This document shows positions 59,310 through 64,000 of a stretch of DNA of 64,000 bases, in pieces. The notes under the pieces were generated by a model that saw only the letters and a list, made by a program, of their open reading frames with translations, ran no database searches and had not been told where the DNA came from. The position numbers and the translations under genes are program-made. Within the stretch, counting starts at the first letter, position 1, and every line of letters starts with the position of its first letter. Source of the DNA: Pachyseris speciosa (taxonomy: Eukaryota; Cnidaria; Anthozoa; Scleractinia; Pachyseridae); the NCBI GenBank assembly GCA_016490735.1, contig JAEMWC010000281.1, positions 323,501 to 387,500 of the forward strand. The letters are read 5' to 3'.

Positions 59310-60683
59310 TTAACAACTCCTCCATGATAGTCTGGGATGCAGATTTCTTTGTCACCACAAGTTGAGCTGTCAGTCTCGCAGATGCTTTGTTTTAAGATAA
59401 AGAGAGAAACACTTGTTTGCTTTAAGGCGGGAATTAACCTAAACATCGTTTTTTAGCCGCTTAACATGGCTTTCACGTTGATATCTCGTTCGCGTTTGAA
59501 GAAACCAGAAATCCCTCTGCTCATCTCACAAAGCTATGTTGTGGGATATTTTGTGAATTTTTTGGTGATTTTGGGGTATATTTGGGAAGAGATAATTTTT
59601 CGCAAAGACCTCAAAGGATTAGTTAAATTGAGGGGGAATAGGAAATTTGGAAGATTTCATAAAGGTTTAAAATTTGATTTTTTGAAGTTTGAAATTAGTA
59701 GACGGACACCAAACAAAATCGTAAATGGTTTGAACCCAGGAGTCATATCATAACTAACTGAAGCACGATCTTCAGTCAGATGACGATCGTGCTTCACTTA
59801 GTTAGGACACCAAACAGTTTGCCCCAGCAGCCTGCAGTGCCTTTGTGGGGTGACTAACTGGAAGTGTTTCAAAACATTTTTACTTCATTACAAATTCTTA
59901 GCTTCTTCAAACTCCTTCAAATTTCACAAGTTTACCCCCACCTTAAGTTAGTTAAAAGCAAGCAGAGTGAACAGCCGGTTGCATTGCTGGTTTAATTCGC
60001 ATCGCCCAGAATGATGCGACTCATCCGGGACTTTTTCAAGGGGGCCGCGCGAGATTTGAAATGCACTAATGAGATAAGACACTCGCACAAAAGAGAAATT
60101 GGCGTAAAGGCGACTACCAGCGCATATTTTAGTCGCATTTTGGAGCTACCTTTTCGCGCTTTCAATGAGTTAGCATATGGCTTTTGTAAATGACACCTCA
60201 CTGAAGGAATACAGACTTTTTCCGGGCTTTTTCAAGCAATGGAAGTGGTTGGAAATTGTACTTGAAGTGGGCCTATTTTGGGACTTTTGCGGTATGAAGA
60301 AATTATTCATAGTCGAATTTTTTCGTAGAAAGTCGCTCTTGTTAAGAGTTAGCATATGGCTTTGTTTCCTTGTTACTTAAGAAGCTCCCTGCTAATTTTC
60401 AGATTAAAAGAATGACTGAAAGTGGTTGGAAATCTCAACTTTGAATCTTTCCTCCTGACCTCGTCGGCTTGTTGCTGCCCAGCACCTGCATGACAATAGC
60501 TCGGGCTTTCTTTGAAATTCCCGCTAGAGTTTAATGTCTTCATGACTAAGCCTCTTTTAACAATAGGAAATGCCGCAGCAATTGCTTGGGTCGGTATTTG
60601 GAACTGAGCAATCACAAATACCATCCAATAGTGATGTGTAAAGCCGGGCTCGTATCTCGCACGCTTTTACATGTTGCTCCAAA
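59310..60683. other. Intergenic sequence with one small hairpin
   Basis: A 55-bp hairpin at 59752-59806 (CTAACTGAAGCACGATC / GATCGTGCTTCACTTAGTTAG) is the only structure seen. No gene is supported. Confidence 0.4.
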
Positions 60684-60983
60684 CTGGTTTCAAACAACTG
60701 AATACAGTGCTTGGATTAAAACGTTTATAATGCTTTGATCATTAAAACCATAACAGTGATCCAAATTTGAATAATTGTCCCAAAAAACTATGTTCACTCA
60801 GACGTAAGACGCGTCGCCTGCTTTTTGCTTCTGTGACAGGCTTAGGATTTCATCTTTTTTCGACCTATATTCTTTTTAAAGTGCTGGTTTCAAACAACTG
60901 AATACAGTGCTTGGATTAAAACGTTTATAATGCTTTGATCATTAAAACCATAACAGTGATCCAAATTTGAATAATTGTCCCAA
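60684..60983. repeat. Exact 100-bp direct duplication, 200-bp period
   Basis: 60684-60783 and 60884-60983 are identical (CTGGTTTCAAACAACTGAAT...AATAATTGTCCCAA), separated by 100 bp of unrelated sequence. No ORF. Confidence 0.95.
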
Positions 60984-60989
60984 TTGCCC

Positions 60990-61181
60990 TGGAAAACCAA
61001 ATGAGATCAATTTGCGAGATTGACGCTTTTAAAAAGTCACTCAAGAGTACTTTTTAGCCACATATCTTGTAAATACGTAGAATTCTTATATTAGTTTTAT
61101 TGTGATTAGTTTAGGAGGTTTAATTTATTGTACACGACCACATCAGCTTTGCTGAACTTTTAATCGTGATTAAATAAATGC

Positions 61182-61238
<57 letters not shown>

Positions 61239-61239
61239 G
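60990..61239 (+). mobile_element. LINE 3' end with (TTA)n tail
   Basis: Peptide IDAFKKSLKSTF followed by TAG is the usual LINE ORF2 end. Then GATTAAATAAATGCTG leads into (TTA)n at 61183-61237. Confidence 0.6.
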
Positions 61240-61621
61240 AATCGTTTCGCAGCGAAATTAACTTCCGAAACTGGAAATACTGAGTATTTTAGAACGACTT
61301 AGACCAGTGCTGGCATCATGTTTAAAACATTTTCTTGCAGCCCTGAGAAATTTTCCGAGCTGATGATGTTCAGCTTATAGCAAAACAGGCTTTTATGTAC
61401 TGAAATACCGTTAAATAACTTTGTTAAACGAAATGGAAAAATATGTTTTCAACAACAAGTGTCCACGTCACAAGTCTGTGAATATGCTCATGGGTCAGTC
61501 TATTCAAAACAAAGTGGTCACCCACTACTTCAGCAAAGTTTACAGCACTATTTCTTCCAGGCCCTCGCGATCAATTTGTTTCGGTGCCGTATTCGAGGCG
61601 AACAGCCGGGGAAAGCCTAGA

Positions 61622-61640
61622 CAAAAAAAAAAAAAAAAAA
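61622..61640 (+). repeat. Poly-A tract (19 A)
   Basis: A pure A run just upstream of the ORF at 61672. Possibly a retro-insertion tail or a length-variable homopolymer. Confidence 0.85.
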
Positions 61641-61671
61641 AGAATGCGCATGCCCCTGTTTTATTACCAGA

Positions 61672-61902
61672 ATGGCGGCGGACTTGTCCGGGTGTTTACA
61701 AAATGTTTCAAAACCCTTGCGGCTTAGATCGGCTGTCACAGTCCATGCAAGTTCCTGTGACTTTAACATAACCGTCAACCACTTGCGATCGATTTTAGCT
61801 CTCGCTTTTGAGCTAAATCCAAGGGAACATGTGGCGGAATTTGTTGTGCTCAAAACCTTCGGTGATGGAAACTGTACGTCTGTTGCAGAGCAGCCTCGTT
61901 GA
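61672..61902 (+). CDS. Hypothetical ORF with GDGNC motif (possible OTU-like fragment)
   Basis: A 76-residue ORF starts at an ATG in fair context (CCAGAATGGCGGCGGAC). It ends soon after VLKTFGDGNC. GDGNC is the catalytic-Cys motif of OTU deubiquitinase-like proteases, where the domain normally starts a few residues earlier and continues for over 100. Here the reading stops 9 residues on, so it may be a first exon (GTCTG or GTTAC donor nearby) or a broken gene. It lies just upstream of the piggyBac fragment. Similarity is limited to the motif; low confidence. Confidence 0.3.
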   Translation: MAADLSGCLQNVSKPLRLRSAVTVHASSCDFNITVNHLRSILALAFELNPREHVAEFVVLKTFGDGNCTSVAEQPR

Positions 61903-62114
61903 AGTTATTTGGGACTTAACAACATCAGTTGAAACTCGGAGTCCAAACTATTGCTGAACTTTCCAAATTTAGTGTTTTTACGTAGCTGAAGGAGAAGTCA
62001 TCGCTACGATGGAAGCTGATATTCGAATGGCAAAGCTGATTCAGGTTACAATTTCGTTTTATGTTTCCAGTATCTGAAAGATACTTCTTCTGCAAGTGAT
62101 CAACTTACATTTCA

Positions 62115-62735
62115 GTGACGGCTACTTCGCTTAAAACCCCCAAAGATTGGGCTAAGGGTCGGGAACGGGGCAGTATGCGCTGGGTGAGGGACCCTCCCTG
62201 TTTAGTTTTACAATGGATAGATAACAAGGTTGTGTCTATGATAACCACTGCTGGCAGTGCCAATGAACATTGCCAGGTGACCCGCAAAGTAAGAACTGAT
62301 GGAGTGTGGGAAAACTTACTTGTTCAACAGCCACAAATTTTCAAAACTTACAACAAGTAAATGAATGCAGTTGACAGGTCCGATCAAATCCTCTCCTCAT
62401 TTAACATCCAACGGAAGTGTTTGCGATGGTGGAAAACTATGTTTTTCCACATGATAGACATGGCTGTAGTGAACAGTTATCTTTTATTTTCAGAACATAT
62501 GGCCAAGAATCCAGAGGAGCTCGAAAGATCTGCTGGCTACGACCAATGTGAATTTAGGGATGAGCTTGTTCGCGACATCTGTGGTTTTGAGGAATTTGCT
62601 GATCCCCCCGTTCATACCAGTGGGGCCCGGCCTCCACCTTGTGTATTTGAAACTGAACATATCCCTTGTGTTAGTGATGTACAGAAAAACTGTTTTGTGT
62701 GCTACAAACTTCACAAAGTGGAGAAAAAGATCTAA
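62115..62735 (+). pseudogene. piggyBac-type transposase, C-terminal fragment
   Basis: The plus-strand frame reads RWVRDPPCLVLQWIDNKVV, QPQIFKTYNK, stop TAA at 62358-62360, then MNAVDRSDQILSSFNIQRK, RWWKTMFFHMIDMAVVNSYL and a C-terminal Cys-containing tail (CVSDVQKNCFVCYKLHKVEK) before the final stop. The NxVDRSDQ...RWWK...FFHxxDxAxxN series is the end of the DDE domain of piggyBac transposases, and a Cys-rich tail is usual. The N-terminal two thirds with the first catalytic Asp residues are absent. A likely splice acceptor (ACATTTCAG) lies at 62108-62116. The TAA replaces what is normally an aromatic residue, so this copy is broken. Confidence 0.85.
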
Positions 62736-63811
62736 ACCTATTGTAGTGCACCACAGTGTGCGGGAAAGCACATGCACATCACTAAGGACCTGAATTGTTT
62801 TCACATTTTCCATAGCAGGGCATATCATAGCCAGTAATTCTTTACCTTTGACGTTTTGTAGGAAAAATAAAAAATAAAAAAATTGTAATTACAATAATAT
62901 TATTTTACTTGTAAGGTGTTTGAAAGCTTGTTTTTTTTTTCTTTTCAGGTACAAAATGGCTAGGCCATGTTATTTTTAGTACTTATGAGAAATGGCCTAG
63001 CCACATGAGTTCACATGCTGAGTGAATGACACCCCCAGCGTGCATGAGGATATAGTAAACGGCAGACATTACTGTACCTTCATGCACAGACTGGCTAATA
63101 CCGGTGTTTAAAACCGGGGGGACCAGGAAAGCCTCTCATATCAACAAGGATACAAATGCTTGTTTCTTTTAAGTTATTAACTTAACTTTATTTGCAGAAT
63201 GCATTTTATTTAATTTTTTTCCTTTTTTTTATTTTTTCATTTCTTTCCATTTCCGATTTTTTTAAAATCGGCCATTTCTGAGAAGTTTTTGCAAAAATTA
63301 ACAAAATCGTGTCAATATGTGTTGTTGAGGGTTTAGAGGGGCTTATTGTATCATTTTGTTGGGATCCCCCCACCCTAGCATCCTCAAAAAAAAAATTTGA
63401 AAAAAAAATTTATTTGAATGTTTTTTAAATATAGTTGGTCTTGAAAAAAATGTGTAAAAAATTGTTCATTTACCTATTTTCAGGGAAATTTGGCATGCCA
63501 TTGGCCTGGATTTAAAGGAACAACTTCTCTTCCAACATATCTTGTAAAGACACTTTGTTTTGGAGTAAATGGCGTTCATCTTGAATTTTTTTGCATAAAT
63601 TATGCAAATTTTTTGACATTTGAAATTTTTTTTGAAAACTGTATTGAATGTATGGATAGAAATTAATCATTTTTATAGAGGTAATTTATCCCTCTTTCAA
63701 ATGGGATGAAGCTTGAAACACTGCTGTGAATACCTACAGAGATATTAATAAACATATGAAAGTCGTCAATTTTGGCCTGATTAAGTAGTTCTCGAGATGT
63801 GAATGCATCAT
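62736..63811. other. AT-rich non-coding sequence
   Basis: Contains an inverted pair AAATGGCTAGGCCAT / ATGGCCTAGCCA at 62955-63003, possibly the end region of the piggyBac element. I could not place a TTAA boundary. The rest has no recognisable feature. Confidence 0.35.
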
Positions 63812-64000
63812 TTAAGGAGGCTTGAAACAGTTTCTTTGCCCTTGGGGTGTAAATGTTAAATCAAAATTTCATATAGAAGACAAGTTTCGATTTTCTTGAC
63901 ACCACCGACATCTTTTCGATTTATTGATCAAAGTTTATTTTCTCATTGGTTTCCAAGGAACAGCTTTTACCATAGCGACAGTAACGGGAAGTCGCTCATT
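63812..64000 (+). mobile_element. Partial GGAGGCTCG-family element at the window edge
   Basis: TTAA-GGAGGCTTGAAACAG at 63812 is followed by the same order of blocks as the left arm at 47088: CTTGGGGTGTAAATG, GACAAGTTTCGATTT, CTTGACACCAC, TTTTCTCATTGGTTTCCAAG, ACCATAGCGAC. It continues past the window. Confidence 0.75.

Overview
This is a eukaryotic, metazoan window, most likely from an anthozoan cnidarian such as a stony coral. Genes are split into many short exons with GT-AG introns, coding exons sit in AT-rich non-coding DNA, and cnidarian-style transposable-element debris is everywhere. There is no bacterial operon structure.

Positions about 518-47802 (+) hold the 3' part of one gene, UBR4, the giant N-degron E3 ubiquitin ligase (Drosophila purity of essence, plant BIG). 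I placed 76 exons by matching the remembered vertebrate protein and checking each GT/AG and reading phase. Together they encode roughly 2,980 residues, ending at a TAG at 47800-47802 with an ATTAAA signal about 180 bp downstream. The UBR box lies upstream of the window. Three exons (6, 11 and 37) each contain one place where the reading frame jumps as if a single base were missing.

The UBR4 introns carry a dense set of mobile-element remnants. These include a TTAA-flanked 1.15-kb element, a degenerate tyrosine-recombinase element with 54-bp inverted repeats and an internal tRNA-like segment, at least four short inverted-repeat (MITE-like) elements, several palindromic fold-back elements, LINE 3' ends with (TTA)n tails, a tRNA-like cloverleaf, and assorted microsatellites.

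Downstream of UBR4 (47.8-52.1 kb) lies a family of TTAA-bounded repeats with the terminal motif GGAGGCTCGAAA. One 2.4-kb copy carries minus-strand coding remnants, including a DEDDh-exonuclease-like C-terminus, and has a 101-bp hairpin element with 9-bp target duplications inserted in it. At 52.1-53.9 kb on the minus strand there is a short EGF-like plus fibrinogen-C gene (one frame break). At 55.0-58.8 kb (+) there is a multi-exon, uncharacterised Cys-rich gene with a SAP-like tail. It has premature stops and a LINE inserted in one intron. The last part (59-64 kb) holds a 50-bp inverted copy of the EGF exon boundary, an exact 100-bp duplication, a LINE tail, a fragment of piggyBac-type transposase with an in-frame stop, and the start of another GGAGGCTCGAAA repeat running off the edge.

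There is one dominant, clearly functional gene. The rest is accessory or decaying sequence. I see no CRISPR, rRNA or obvious gene cluster. The most unusual material is the TTAA/exonuclease element family and the recombinase element.
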